16,677 nt of DNA from DATARH01 sp046724035 (GCA_046724035.1 JBKOVT010000334.1:1-16677); one strand, 5' to 3'. Numbered from the stretch's first letter, positions 6,085 through 14,018 are shown. The notes: generated by a model not told the origin, from the letters alone. Program-made: numbers and translations.

Positions 6085-8037
6085 TCAGAATTCGAGACGC
6101 GTGCCGAACACGAGCGCGGCGTAAAAATACAGCTCGGCGTCGAGCGCGCGCTTGATCGTCTCGGCCTGGCGAAAGCCGTGCTGCTCGCCGGCGAAGAGCA
6201 GATACCCGACCGGAATGCCGCGGCGGCGCAGCGCGTCGACCATCATTTCGGTCTGGTTCGGCGGCACAACCCGATCGTCGGCGCCCTGGAAGAAGATGAC
6301 CGGGCAGTTGAGCGCGTCGGCATGCGTCAAGGGCGAGCGTTCGCGATAGAGATCGGCGCGCGCGGGGTAGGGGCCGATCAGCCAGTCGAGATAGCGCGAC
6401 TCGAATTTGTGGGTGTCGCGGGCGAGCGCCGCGACATCGCTGACCCCGTAATAGCTCGCGCCGCCCTTGAAGCACCCGCCGCGGGCGAGCGCGGCGAGGA
6501 CGGTGTAGCCGCCGGCGCTGCCGCCGGTGATGACGGCGCGCTCGCCATCGGCCATGCCTTGCGCGATGACGTGGCGCGCCGCATTGATGCAATCCTCGAC
6601 ATCGACGACGCCCCAGGCGCCCTTCAGCCGCTCGCGATAGGGGCGGCCATAACCGGTGCTGCCACCGTAATCGACATCGAGCACGGCGATGCCTCGGCTC
6701 GTCCAGTATTGGGTGCGGAGCGCGAGCACGGACGAGGCGGCGGCGGTCGGCCCGCCATGGCATTTGACGACAAGCGGCGGCTTCTCGCCGGCCGGCCCGC
6801 CGTAATCGGGATTGTGCGCGGGATAGAAATTGGCGTGCGCCGTCAGGCCGTTCTCGGTCGGAAAGGAGAGGTGCTGCGGCGCCGACATGTAGCGGCGCAA
6901 TTCGCCATCGGCGAGGGCGGGAGCGGAGCTGCGCAACACCTCCGAAGCGCCGGTCGCCGGGTCGATCAACACGATCGCCGGCGGGTCGGTCGGTGAGCCG
7001 GCGCGGCACACGATGCGATCGCCGACGGCGCGGATCTGGCCGAAATCCGTGTAGGGAAGATCGATCGGCGTGAGGTTGGCGGTTGCGATGTCGACGCGCG
7101 CAAGGCGGTCATGCCCGGCCTCGGTATAGGCGCAGACGAGCTGCGCCGCCGAGAGAAAGGCGTAGGTCGATTGCGCGAAATTCCACTGCGCCTGGCCGAA
7201 CTCGGCGTCGCGCGGACAGAGCGCGTGCACCGCGCCGCCGCCCTTCGGATCGCAGCGGTACAAATTCCACCAGCCGCTGCGGTCGGACACGAAATAGAGG
7301 ACGCCGTCGGGCGACCACTGCGGCTGAAAGATCGACTCGCTGTCGCCGCCCGCGACGTGGCGATGCGAGGCGAGGCTCCCATCGGCGGCGATGTCGGCAA
7401 GCCATAACTCGGTGCCGACCCACGGCATGTTGGGGTGGTTCCATTGCAACCAGGCAAGTCGATTGCCGTCCGGCGACAGCGCGGGCGAGGCATAGAAATC
7501 GGCGCCTTGGGCGAGCACGGTGCCCGAGCCGGGCTGCGCCAGATCCACCGCGACGAGCGTGTTGTCGACGCGGCCCTCTGCGTGTTCCTCGCGCACCCCG
7601 ATCCAACGCTTGCGCTTGTCGTCGATGAGCCCGTCGGCATAACGCCAGCGGATGCCGCCCTGCTCGGGATCGGGTGGCGGGGTGAGAGTGGCCGGCGGGG
7701 AGCCGCCCGCCTGCTGGTAGAGCCGCTGGTCGGCGAAATTGGTGAAGTAGACAAAGCCGCGATGCACATTCAGCGCGCCTCCGCCATATTCATGCACCCG
7801 CGTGCGCACGCTGTAGGGCGCCGGCGTGATGTCCTCGATCGTGCCGCCGCCATTCGTTGACGTCGATAACGCGCGGCGCACCAGCACATTGCGGCCGCCT
7901 TCCGAGGGGCGCCCCTCGACCCAGTAGATATCGCGGCCATCGACGCGGATATCGCCGAGACCGAGAGTTTCGCCGACGATCAGCTCCGAGGTGATCGGCG
8001 AGCGCCACGCGCCATAGGGCAGGGTTTCGCTCATCAC
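6085..8037 (-). CDS. S9 family (prolyl oligopeptidase-type) serine peptidase
   Basis: This 650-residue protein has the two-domain S9 layout. Residues about 20-390 form a beta-propeller with repeated PD-G and D-R-S elements (ALSPDGNRLAW, WSPDGVLYFVSDRSG). Residues 395-650 form an alpha/beta-hydrolase domain. The nucleophile is Ser507 in GGSAGG, the acid is Asp587 or Asp588 in GADDRVVPP, and the base is His620 in EQHGF. It most resembles the S9C acyl-aminoacyl-peptidase/dipeptidyl-peptidase group, which trims short peptides. There is no signal peptide, so it is probably cytosolic. The start is GTG at 8037 (10 nt from AGGAG) or the next codon, ATG 8034. It is divergent from the GST gene across 75 bp. 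The substrate is unknown. Confidence 0.9.
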   Translation of the reverse strand: MMSETLPYGAWRSPITSELIVGETLGLGDIRVDGRDIYWVEGRPSEGGRNVLVRRALSTSTNGGGTIEDITPAPYSVRTRVHEYGGGALNVHRGFVYFTNFADQRLYQQAGGSPPATLTPPPDPEQGGIRWRYADGLIDDKRKRWIGVREEHAEGRVDNTLVAVDLAQPGSGTVLAQGADFYASPALSPDGNRLAWLQWNHPNMPWVGTELWLADIAADGSLASHRHVAGGDSESIFQPQWSPDGVLYFVSDRSGWWNLYRCDPKGGGAVHALCPRDAEFGQAQWNFAQSTYAFLSAAQLVCAYTEAGHDRLARVDIATANLTPIDLPYTDFGQIRAVGDRIVCRAGSPTDPPAIVLIDPATGASEVLRSSAPALADGELRRYMSAPQHLSFPTENGLTAHANFYPAHNPDYGGPAGEKPPLVVKCHGGPTAAASSVLALRTQYWTSRGIAVLDVDYGGSTGYGRPYRERLKGAWGVVDVEDCINAARHVIAQGMADGERAVITGGSAGGYTVLAALARGGCFKGGASYYGVSDVAALARDTHKFESRYLDWLIGPYPARADLYRERSPLTHADALNCPVIFFQGADDRVVPPNQTEMMVDALRRRGIPVGYLLFAGEQHGFRQAETIKRALDAELYFYAALVFGTRLEF

Positions 8038-8112
8038 TGGATCGCTTCTCCTGACCTATGCCGCTATGTTTTCCGAAGGTAATACTGCGGCATCGCAAAC
8101 GGGAGGGTGGGG

Positions 8113-8835
8113 ATGATCGAGTTGTGGACCTGGGCCACGCCAAACGGCCACAAGGTGCATATCGCGCTGGAGGAACTCGGGCTTCCCTACAAGGTCATCC
8201 CGGTCAATATCGGTGCCGGCGACCAGTTCAAGCCCGAATTCCTCAAGATCACGCCCAACCACCGCATCCCGGCAATCGTCGATTCCGACGGGCCGGGCGG
8301 CAAGCCGTTCACGCTGTTCGAATCCGCGGCGATCCTGATCTACCTGTCGGAGAAGACCGGCGGGAAGCTGATCCCGAAAGACCCAATCGGCCGCTACAAA
8401 TGCCTGGAATGGATCATGTTCCAGATGGGCGGGATCGGGCCGATGTTCGGCCAGTGGAACCATTTCGGCGCCTACGCGAAAGAGAAGATCCCGTACGCGA
8501 TCGAGCGCTACACGAACGAGGTGGCGCGGCTGACCCGCGTGCTGAATAAGCGGCTCGAAGAGACGCATTGGCTGGCCGGCGACGAATACTCGATGGCCGA
8601 CATCATCACATTCCCGTGGATCCGCACCGCGATGGACTCGTCGCCCCGGTTCGCCGGACGCGGCACGATCGACTTGAACGACTATCCCGGGGTGAAGCGC
8701 TGGTACGCGGAGATGGCGGCGAGGCCGGCGGTGCAGCGCGGTGTGGCCGTATTGTCCGATGGTCCCGGCCAGAAGCCGATCACCGATGCCGAACGCGAAT
8801 TCACGTTCGGCAAGACGCAATTCGCGGCGCGGTAA
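8113..8835 (+). CDS. yfcG: Nu-class glutathione S-transferase, YfcG/YghU-like disulfide-bond oxidoreductase
   Basis: I start at ATG 8113, 6 nt after GGGAGG, rather than GTG 8107 two codons earlier. The 240-residue protein has an N-terminal thioredoxin fold with TPNGHKV at 9-15, so Thr9 and Asn11 align with the glutathione-contacting Thr and Asn of E. coli YfcG, which lacks the usual catalytic Tyr/Ser/Cys. NHRIPAIVDSDGPGG and FESAAILIYLSEKTG follow. The helical C-terminal domain carries the Nu-class sequence MGGIGPMFGQ and EKIPYAIERYTNE. YfcG-type enzymes bind two GSH molecules and reduce disulfides using glutathione in the cytosol. The gene appears monocistronic, with a hairpin terminator behind it. 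The class assignment is firm, and the physiological substrate is not known. Confidence 0.92.
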   Translation: MIELWTWATPNGHKVHIALEELGLPYKVIPVNIGAGDQFKPEFLKITPNHRIPAIVDSDGPGGKPFTLFESAAILIYLSEKTGGKLIPKDPIGRYKCLEWIMFQMGGIGPMFGQWNHFGAYAKEKIPYAIERYTNEVARLTRVLNKRLEETHWLAGDEYSMADIITFPWIRTAMDSSPRFAGRGTIDLNDYPGVKRWYAEMAARPAVQRGVAVLSDGPGQKPITDAEREFTFGKTQFAAR

Positions 8836-8859
8836 AACTCATCCGGATCGCGGGCGTCT

Positions 8860-8895
8860 CGGCCGCAAATGCGGCCGGGACGGCCGCGGCCTTTT
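8860..8895 (+). terminator. Probable intrinsic terminator after the GST gene
   Basis: CGGCCGC-AAAT-GCGGCCG (8860-8877) is a perfect 7-bp hairpin with a 4-nt loop. It is followed by overlapping alternative stems, including GGCCG/CGGCC (8873-8877 with 8887-8891), and then TTTT at 8892-8895. The arm GCGGCC touches the T-run, as expected for a terminator reading rightwards. On the other strand there is no T-run after the hairpin, so it serves the esterase transcript less well. Confidence 0.55.
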
Positions 8896-8909
8896 AATAC
8901 TGCCCCGTG

Positions 8910-10466
8910 TTAATGCTGGCCTGTCGCGATGCGAGCCCAGAGAAGGCGCGCGTCGTGGTCCGGATCGGTGACGGTGCGGCACTCGCGGTCGAACACCATG
9001 ACCGCACGCTGATCGGCTGAGTAAACCGGCCAGTTGGGCGACGCATCGGTTTGCGGCTTGCCGCTGCGCGCAAACGCGATCCAACTAGCCGACATGATCG
9101 CCGCCAGCTCGCGCGCCCCGGGCGCGCCGGCGGTTGCCTCGGCCACCTCGGTCGTGTCGAACACAAACGACAGATCGAGCGCGTGCGGCGCTTTGAGCCG
9201 ACCCTCGAATGCAGGGGTCTCCCAGGCGAGCGAGTACATATAAACGGGCGCCGCACGCTTTGCGGATTTGCGTTCGGCGAACAGTGCCGAGCGGATCCAG
9301 AACTGGCCGTGCGTCAATGCGGCGATCAGCAACTCGGCGGGGTTCGCGCCGGGATCGCGGGTGCGGTACAGATCGAAGAGACGGTCCGCCTCCTTGCCGG
9401 CGATCGCGGACAAGCGCTCGCGCAACTGCGCTTCGGTCAATGTGCGGTCCCACACGGCATCGTCATCGGCGAGAAAGCGCGTCGCCTCGTCCTTGGTGTC
9501 GCCGATCAGCAGCGGAATGTCGTCGGAGAAACCCGCCGGTTCGGGATCGCAGGGCTGTTGCGGTAGATCGTTTCCATCGACGACGGGGCCGAAATCGTAG
9601 CGATCGAGCAACGGCAATGGGGACCGTCCGACCGCCTGCTTCGCGGGTGTGATCGCCGCGATCAGCTGCTCGACCGGGAGCGTCTGCAGCTTGTCGAGTG
9701 AATCGCGCGCAACGCCGAGCTGCTGCAAGGCGGCCTCGGCGAGCGCCGCGCCGCGCTCTCGGGTCGAGACGCGAACCGACGCGCCGCTCTGGATGACGGC
9801 GCGGTGAAACAGGCCGCGCGCTTTCGGCATCGCGAGCAGCACGCTGACTTTGCCACCGCCACCGGACTCGCCAAAGATCGTCACATTGCCGGGATCGCCG
9901 CCGAACCGCTCGATATTGTTGCGCACCCATTCAAGCGCGGCGACGAGATCGAGCACGCCGGCATTGCCGGAATGCGCATAGCGTTCGCCACCGATCGCGG
10001 CGAGATCGAGATGGCCGAGGATGTTGAGGCGGTGATTGACCGCGACGACAACGACATCGCCGCGCTGCGCCAGATTGGCGCCGTCGGTCACCGCGCGGTT
10101 GGCCGAGCCGAAATGAAACGCGCCGCCATGCAGCCACACCATGACCGCGCGCTTACCGCCATCGAGGCCCGGTGTCCAGACATGCAGGTTGAGGCATTCC
10201 TCTGTCTCGGGGCTGGTATCGACCGGGCCGAGCAACGTCGCCATGCCGGGTCGGCGGGTCGGCGCGCCTTGCCATTGCGGGGCGCGTCCGCCGAGCGACA
10301 GCGCCTCGCGCACCCCTGCCCAGGATTCGGGCGGGCGCGGTGGCTGAAAGCGGTTGGAGCCCGCCGTCGCGGCGCCATAGGGAATGCCCTTGAAGGCATG
10401 GATCCCGGCCTGCGTGCTGCCGCGCAGTTTGCCGCTGACGGTCTCGACGATCGGTTCGCTCGGCAT
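8910..10466 (-). CDS. Type-B carboxylesterase/lipase family hydrolase
   Basis: This 518-residue alpha/beta-hydrolase of the carboxylesterase B family starts at ATG with GGGAG 7 nt upstream. The N-terminal mark is GKLRGS...FKGIPYG, then EECLNLHVWTP and the oxyanion motif WLHGGAF. The triad is Ser201 in GESGGGG, Glu327 in DTKDEATRF and His428 in KAPHALDLSFVF. The nucleophile elbow has Gly where most family members have Ala (GESAGG). No signal peptide is seen, so it is probably cytosolic. The family hydrolyses carboxylic esters, and substrates range from p-nitrobenzyl esters to carbamates. It follows the agmatinase-family gene by 22 bp on the same strand and is probably cotranscribed, which hints that the two act on one compound, but the substrate is unknown. 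Confidence 0.92.
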   Translation of the reverse strand: MPSEPIVETVSGKLRGSTQAGIHAFKGIPYGAATAGSNRFQPPRPPESWAGVREALSLGGRAPQWQGAPTRRPGMATLLGPVDTSPETEECLNLHVWTPGLDGGKRAVMVWLHGGAFHFGSANRAVTDGANLAQRGDVVVVAVNHRLNILGHLDLAAIGGERYAHSGNAGVLDLVAALEWVRNNIERFGGDPGNVTIFGESGGGGKVSVLLAMPKARGLFHRAVIQSGASVRVSTRERGAALAEAALQQLGVARDSLDKLQTLPVEQLIAAITPAKQAVGRSPLPLLDRYDFGPVVDGNDLPQQPCDPEPAGFSDDIPLLIGDTKDEATRFLADDDAVWDRTLTEAQLRERLSAIAGKEADRLFDLYRTRDPGANPAELLIAALTHGQFWIRSALFAERKSAKRAAPVYMYSLAWETPAFEGRLKAPHALDLSFVFDTTEVAEATAGAPGARELAAIMSASWIAFARSGKPQTDASPNWPVYSADQRAVMVFDRECRTVTDPDHDARLLWARIATGQH

Positions 10467-10488
10467 TTCCTTACTCCCAAATTTTGCT

Positions 10489-11463
10489 TCAGAGGCGCTG
10501 CATGCGGTGCTTGCGGCGATGCACGGCAGGCGCCAGAACGCACAGGATCTCGAACATCATCGTCGCGCCAACGAGCGCCGTGTTGCCCGTCGGATCGAAG
10601 GGCGGCGCCACCTCGACCACATCGCCGCCAACGAGGTCGAGCCCGTCGAGCAGGCGGATCATGTGCTGCGCGTCGGCAGTGGAGAAGCCGCCGATTTCGG
10701 GTGTGCCGGTACCGGGCGCATAGACCGGATCGAGCCCGTCGACATCAAAGCTGACATAGGTCGGGCCGTCGCCGACGATCTGCCGCGCATCTTCCATGAT
10801 CCTCTCCGGCCCGAGCCGGAAGAATTCCTCGATATGCACGATGCGGATGCCGACGCTCTCGGCCCATTCCTTCTCGTCCGGCGAATACATCGAGCCGCGC
10901 ACGCCGATCTGGATCATGCGCTTGGGGTCGGCAAGTCCTTCCTCGACGGCGCGGCGAAACGGCGTTCCGTGCGTGTATTTCTCGCCGCCGAAATAGCTGT
11001 CGGTCGTGTCGGAATGCGCGTCGAAATGGACGATGCCGACCGGCCGCTCGCGAGCGATCGCGCGCAGGATCGGCAACGTGACGAGGTGATCGCCACCGGC
11101 CGATAAGGGCGCCGCGCCAGCGGCGTGCAAATGCCCGAAAAACGCCTCGATGCGCTTCAAGGAGTCGTGCAGGTCGATCGGATTGACCGGCGCGTCGCCG
11201 TGGTCGCCGACCCGGCACAGCTCATAGGGCGCGACGAGGCTCGCATGATGCACCCGGCGCATCAGCGTCGACATGTTGCGGATCTCGCGCGGGCCGTGCC
11301 GCGCGCCGGGGCGGTTCGTCGTGCCGCCGTCCCACGGCACGCCAACAATGGCGATATCGAGCTTTGCCGGGTCGCGCTCGACCGGCAGCCGCATAAACGT
11401 CGCGACCTCGCCAAAGCGCGGCATGACGAGGCCGGAAAGCGGTTGTGGGTTTTCGTTCGCCAT
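10489..11463 (-). CDS. speB: Agmatinase/guanidino-acid ureohydrolase family enzyme
   Basis: This 324-residue member of the arginase/agmatinase superfamily hydrolyses a guanidino group to urea and an amine. All metal ligands of the binuclear (usually Mn2+) centre are present: His126 in GGDH, Asp148/His150/Asp152 in DAHSD, and Asp240/Asp242 in SFDVDGLDP. The PGTGTPEIGG segment that follows is typical of the agmatinase branch. The N-terminus (PLSGLVMPRFGEVATFMRLP) matches the long-headed group that includes guanidinobutyrases and guanidinopropionases as well as agmatinases, so the true substrate may not be agmatine. The ATG lacks a Shine-Dalgarno box, while a TATAGT lies 5 nt before it. It is upstream of, and probably cotranscribed with, the carboxylesterase. 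No polyamine or arginine gene is adjacent. The family is certain and the substrate is not. Confidence 0.9.
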   Translation of the reverse strand: MANENPQPLSGLVMPRFGEVATFMRLPVERDPAKLDIAIVGVPWDGGTTNRPGARHGPREIRNMSTLMRRVHHASLVAPYELCRVGDHGDAPVNPIDLHDSLKRIEAFFGHLHAAGAAPLSAGGDHLVTLPILRAIARERPVGIVHFDAHSDTTDSYFGGEKYTHGTPFRRAVEEGLADPKRMIQIGVRGSMYSPDEKEWAESVGIRIVHIEEFFRLGPERIMEDARQIVGDGPTYVSFDVDGLDPVYAPGTGTPEIGGFSTADAQHMIRLLDGLDLVGGDVVEVAPPFDPTGNTALVGATMMFEILCVLAPAVHRRKHRMQRL

Positions 11464-11468
11464 GCCGC

Positions 11469-11474
11469 ACTATA
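11469..11474 (-). promoter_or_regulatory. Candidate -10 box directly before the agmatinase-family start
   Basis: Read on the minus strand, TATAGT ends 5 nt before the ATG. Normal spacing would put the transcript start at or within the ATG, giving a leaderless mRNA. The -35 match (TTCGCC, 17 nt upstream) is poor, so this is tentative. Confidence 0.35.
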
Positions 11475-11505
11475 GGCGCAGCCCGGGACAGGGCGAAGCG
11501 GTGCC

Positions 11506-12084
11506 TCAGCGCTTGGTCGCGGCGGCGCGCTGCAGGGCTTGAACGACCATCGGACGGCGGCTGTCCGAGGCCCAACCCAAGGCGTCGCGGCCGGTGAAGT
11601 CGGTCTTGCGCGGATTGGCGCCCTTGGCGAGCAACGCCCCGAGGATTTCGAGATTGCCGCGGCTCGCCGCCATCATCAGCGGCGTCACGCCGTCCTTGTT
11701 GGTCGGGTCGGGCGAGGCGCCAGCATCGAGCAGCAATTTCGCCATCTCGGCCTGGTTGCGGTCGGCGGCATAATGCAGCGGCGTGTTGCCGAGCTTATCG
11801 GTGATGTCGAGCCGGGCCTTCGCCTTGATCAGGATTGCGGCGATCGACAGATTGCCGCGGATCGCCGCGATATGCAGCCCGGTGCGGGTCTCTTCGTCGG
11901 TTTCGTTCGGGTTGTTGCCGCTGGTGACGAGCAGGCGCACCTTGTTGGCGTCGTTGTCGGTCGCGGCGCGCGCGATGTTGTCGTAATAGGTGTTGAACGG
12001 GTTGAAATCGGCCTGCCCGCGCCCCGCGCCGAGCAGCAGCGCCAAAGCCGCGATGGTGAGCAGAAACGCGATCCGGCCGGTCAT
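11506..12084 (-). CDS. Exported ankyrin-repeat protein
   Basis: The start is the ATG complementary to 12082-12084. It overlaps the cobK stop as ATGA and has GAGG about 8 nt upstream; a frame beginning 15 codons earlier would remove the signal from the N-terminus. The 192 residues begin with a Sec-type signal (MTGRIAFLLTIAALALLLGA, cleavage likely after GQA at 25). About four ankyrin repeats follow, near 67-99 (TGLHIAAIRGN), 100-132 (GNTPLHYAADRN), 133-165 (GVTPLMMAASRGN) and a degenerate 166-190, with a capping repeat before them. Ankyrin repeats bind other proteins and have no catalysis of their own. A periplasmic location is predicted. Overlap with cobK implies translational coupling to the cobalamin genes, though no known ankyrin protein takes part in B12 synthesis. 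Confidence 0.85.
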   Translation of the reverse strand: MTGRIAFLLTIAALALLLGAGRGQADFNPFNTYYDNIARAATDNDANKVRLLVTSGNNPNETDEETRTGLHIAAIRGNLSIAAILIKAKARLDITDKLGNTPLHYAADRNQAEMAKLLLDAGASPDPTNKDGVTPLMMAASRGNLEILGALLAKGANPRKTDFTGRDALGWASDSRRPMVVQALQRAAATKR

Positions 12085-12860
12085 GACATCCGCCTCGCTT
12101 GCGGTGCCCGGTCGAGTTCGTCGAGCCAATCGAGCGCGGCGTCGATCGTCTCGACCGAGGGTCCCGGCTCGGCCGGCGGGCGGCGCACCATAATGACCGG
12201 CAGGCTCAGCTCCCGCGCGGCGATCAATTTGGCTTCAGTCGCGGCGCCGCCGCTCGCCTTGCAAACGACGACATCGATGTCGTGGCGCTCCAAGAGATGC
12301 CGCTCCTCGATAAGGCTGAACGGGCCGCGCCCGGTGACGACCTCGTAAAAGCGCAACGGCAGCGGCTCGGGGGGCGGATCGATCATCCGCACCACAAAGC
12401 GGACGCCGGTCGCCGATGCGAAGGGCGCGATCGAATTGGCGCCGACTGTCAGCCAGGCGCGCCGGCCGACCCGGCCGACGAGCAGCGCGGCGGCTTCGAG
12501 GCTGTCGACCTCGATCCAGCGGTCGAGCGGATGGCGCTGCCAGGCCGGCCGTCGCAAGGACAGGCGCGGAATGCCGGTGCGGCCAGCGGCGAGCCGCCCG
12601 GCGCGTGAGATCTCAGCGGCAAAGGGGTGGGTCGCATCGATCAGCCGGTCAACGGCTTGGCCCATCATATAGGCGGCGAGCCCGGCCGGCCCGCCAAACC
12701 CGCCGATACGCACTTGCCCCGGGATAGGGCCGGGGTGCCGCGTGCGGCCGGCGAGCGCGGTCGTGACCGCCATGCTGTCGCCAAAGCGCGAGAGCGCGCT
12801 GCGCGCCAATGCCGCCGCCTCGCCGGTGCCGCCGAGGATCAGCAGATGCCGCGCGCTCAT
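12081..12860 (-). CDS. cobK: Precorrin-6A reductase (CobK/CbiJ family)
   Basis: This 259-residue protein reduces the macrocycle double bond of precorrin-6A with NADPH in cobalamin synthesis, in the cytosol. The N-terminal Rossmann element ILGGTGEA (8-15) binds the nucleotide. DATHPFAAEIS, near residue 75, is a hallmark of CobK/CbiJ. LTVGANSIAPF and VVCKASGG in the second half also fit. The ATG overlaps the cbiD TGA as ATGA, and its own TGA overlaps the ankyrin ATG in the same way, so the three genes look like one coupled unit. Sequence alone does not say whether the substrate carries cobalt: with CbiD as partner it could be the cobalt-precorrin form (CbiJ) or the metal-free form (CobK). Confidence 0.93.
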   Translation of the reverse strand: MSARHLLILGGTGEAAALARSALSRFGDSMAVTTALAGRTRHPGPIPGQVRIGGFGGPAGLAAYMMGQAVDRLIDATHPFAAEISRAGRLAAGRTGIPRLSLRRPAWQRHPLDRWIEVDSLEAAALLVGRVGRRAWLTVGANSIAPFASATGVRFVVRMIDPPPEPLPLRFYEVVTGRGPFSLIEERHLLERHDIDVVVCKASGGAATEAKLIAARELSLPVIMVRRPPAEPGPSVETIDAALDWLDELDRAPQARRMS

Positions 12861-13951
12861 GACTCCGCTCCGACCCGCGCGAGGAACTCGCCGTCACGGC
12901 CGACGATCGCGACCTCGACGGCGGTAGCGCCGCTCAATGTCGCGAGCGCGACCTCGCGCGCCTGCCGGGCGACTGCCTCGGCGAGTGCTTCGCGCCGCTC
13001 GCCGGCCAAGTCCAACATAGCGCCGGCGCTGTCCGCTTCAGATGCCGCCGCGACGGTTGCCCGGTTCGCGCCGAGCCCGGCCAGCATGTCGGCGAGGGCC
13101 GTGGCGTTGACCTGGCTGCGGCTCGAATGCAGGTCGAGATGGCCCTGCGCCAGCTTCGCGATTTTCGCGAAGCCGCCCGCGAGAGTCAGGCGCGGCACGG
13201 GATGGCGGCGGAGATATTTGAGCGTGCCGCCGACAAAATCGCCCATATCGATCAGCGCCGCCTCGGGCAGCTCGTACAGTCGCTGCACGGCACGCTCCGA
13301 TGTGTTGCCGGTCGCGGCGGCGATATGCGTGAAGCCGGCTGCGCGCGCGACATCGATGCCGCGCTGGATTGAGTGGATCCACGAGCTGCAGGAATACGGG
13401 ACGACAATGCCGGTCGTCCCGAGCACCGAGAGACCGCCGACGATGCCGAGCCGGGCATTCATTGTCTTCTCGGCGAGGCGGCCGCCGCCCGGGATCGCGA
13501 TCGTCACGTCGAGATCGGGGGAGGGGGCGCCATTCGCCTCGGCGAGTTCGGTCAGCGTCTCGGCAATCATCGCGCGCGGCGCCGGGTTGATCGCGGGCTC
13601 GCCGACTGCGAGCGCGAGGCCGGGACGGGTCACGGTGCCGACCCCCTCGCCGGCGCGGAAATGGATACCTGAGCCGGGCGTCGCCCAGGCGAGCTCCGCC
13701 ACAATGAGCGCGCCATGCGTCACATCGGGGTCATCGCCGGCATCCTTGACGACGCCGGCCCGGGCCCGGCCCTTTTTCGTTTCGGCGAGGGCCAGCGGGA
13801 AGCTCGGGCTCTGGCCGCGCGGTAGACGGATCGCGACGGGATCGGGGAATTCGCCGGTCAGCAGCGCCTGGAACGCGGCGCGCGAAGCGGCGGCGGCACA
13901 GGCCCCCGTCGTCCAGCCCCGCCGCAGCGCCGCCGTATCCTGCCGTGCCAT
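12857..13951 (-). CDS. cbiD: Cobalt-precorrin-5B (C1)-methyltransferase CbiD
   Basis: This 364-residue protein methylates C1 of the ring-contracted corrin intermediate using SAM. The CbiD signature is clear: LRRGWTTGACAAAASRAA at the start, then GEGVGTVTRPGL, GIVGGLSVLGTTGIV, and a YSCSSWIHSIQRGID segment. CbiD is unrelated to CobF, which does this step in the classical aerobic pathway. Several alphaproteobacteria carry cbiD instead of cobF. The gene is first in a minus-strand run with cobK and the ankyrin gene, and is divergent from cobA. The ATG has no good Shine-Dalgarno box. An extended -10-like TGC-TAAGAT lies 6 nt upstream of it, so the mRNA may be leaderless. Confidence 0.93.
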   Translation of the reverse strand: MARQDTAALRRGWTTGACAAAASRAAFQALLTGEFPDPVAIRLPRGQSPSFPLALAETKKGRARAGVVKDAGDDPDVTHGALIVAELAWATPGSGIHFRAGEGVGTVTRPGLALAVGEPAINPAPRAMIAETLTELAEANGAPSPDLDVTIAIPGGGRLAEKTMNARLGIVGGLSVLGTTGIVVPYSCSSWIHSIQRGIDVARAAGFTHIAAATGNTSERAVQRLYELPEAALIDMGDFVGGTLKYLRRHPVPRLTLAGGFAKIAKLAQGHLDLHSSRSQVNATALADMLAGLGANRATVAAASEADSAGAMLDLAGERREALAEAVARQAREVALATLSGATAVEVAIVGRDGEFLARVGAES

Positions 13952-14018
13952 GCCGCGATCTTAGCAAAACCGCTGCCGCTGGCTACCGTCCGGCACGGAG
14001 CTTGTATAGTTAAGAGCC
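13952..14018. promoter_or_regulatory. 67-bp divergent control region between cbiD and cobA
   Basis: For cobA, TATAGT at 14005-14010 ends 8 nt before the ATG. For cbiD, minus-strand TAAGAT (13963 down to 13958), preceded by TGC, ends 6 nt before its ATG. Neither start has a convincing Shine-Dalgarno box, and -35 matches are weak. The gap is far too short for a cobalamin riboswitch in either direction. Confidence 0.4.

Noticed and set aside
5900..7009. 369-codon Arg-rich frame on the minus strand within the S9 peptidase region
   Set aside because: It lies in another frame of the same strand as the S9 catalytic domain and is strongly Arg-biased; the S9 frame has an intact triad.
13952..14018. 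Possible cobalamin riboswitch upstream of cobA or cbiD
   Set aside because: The gap is only 67 bp and shows no B12-box-like sequence.
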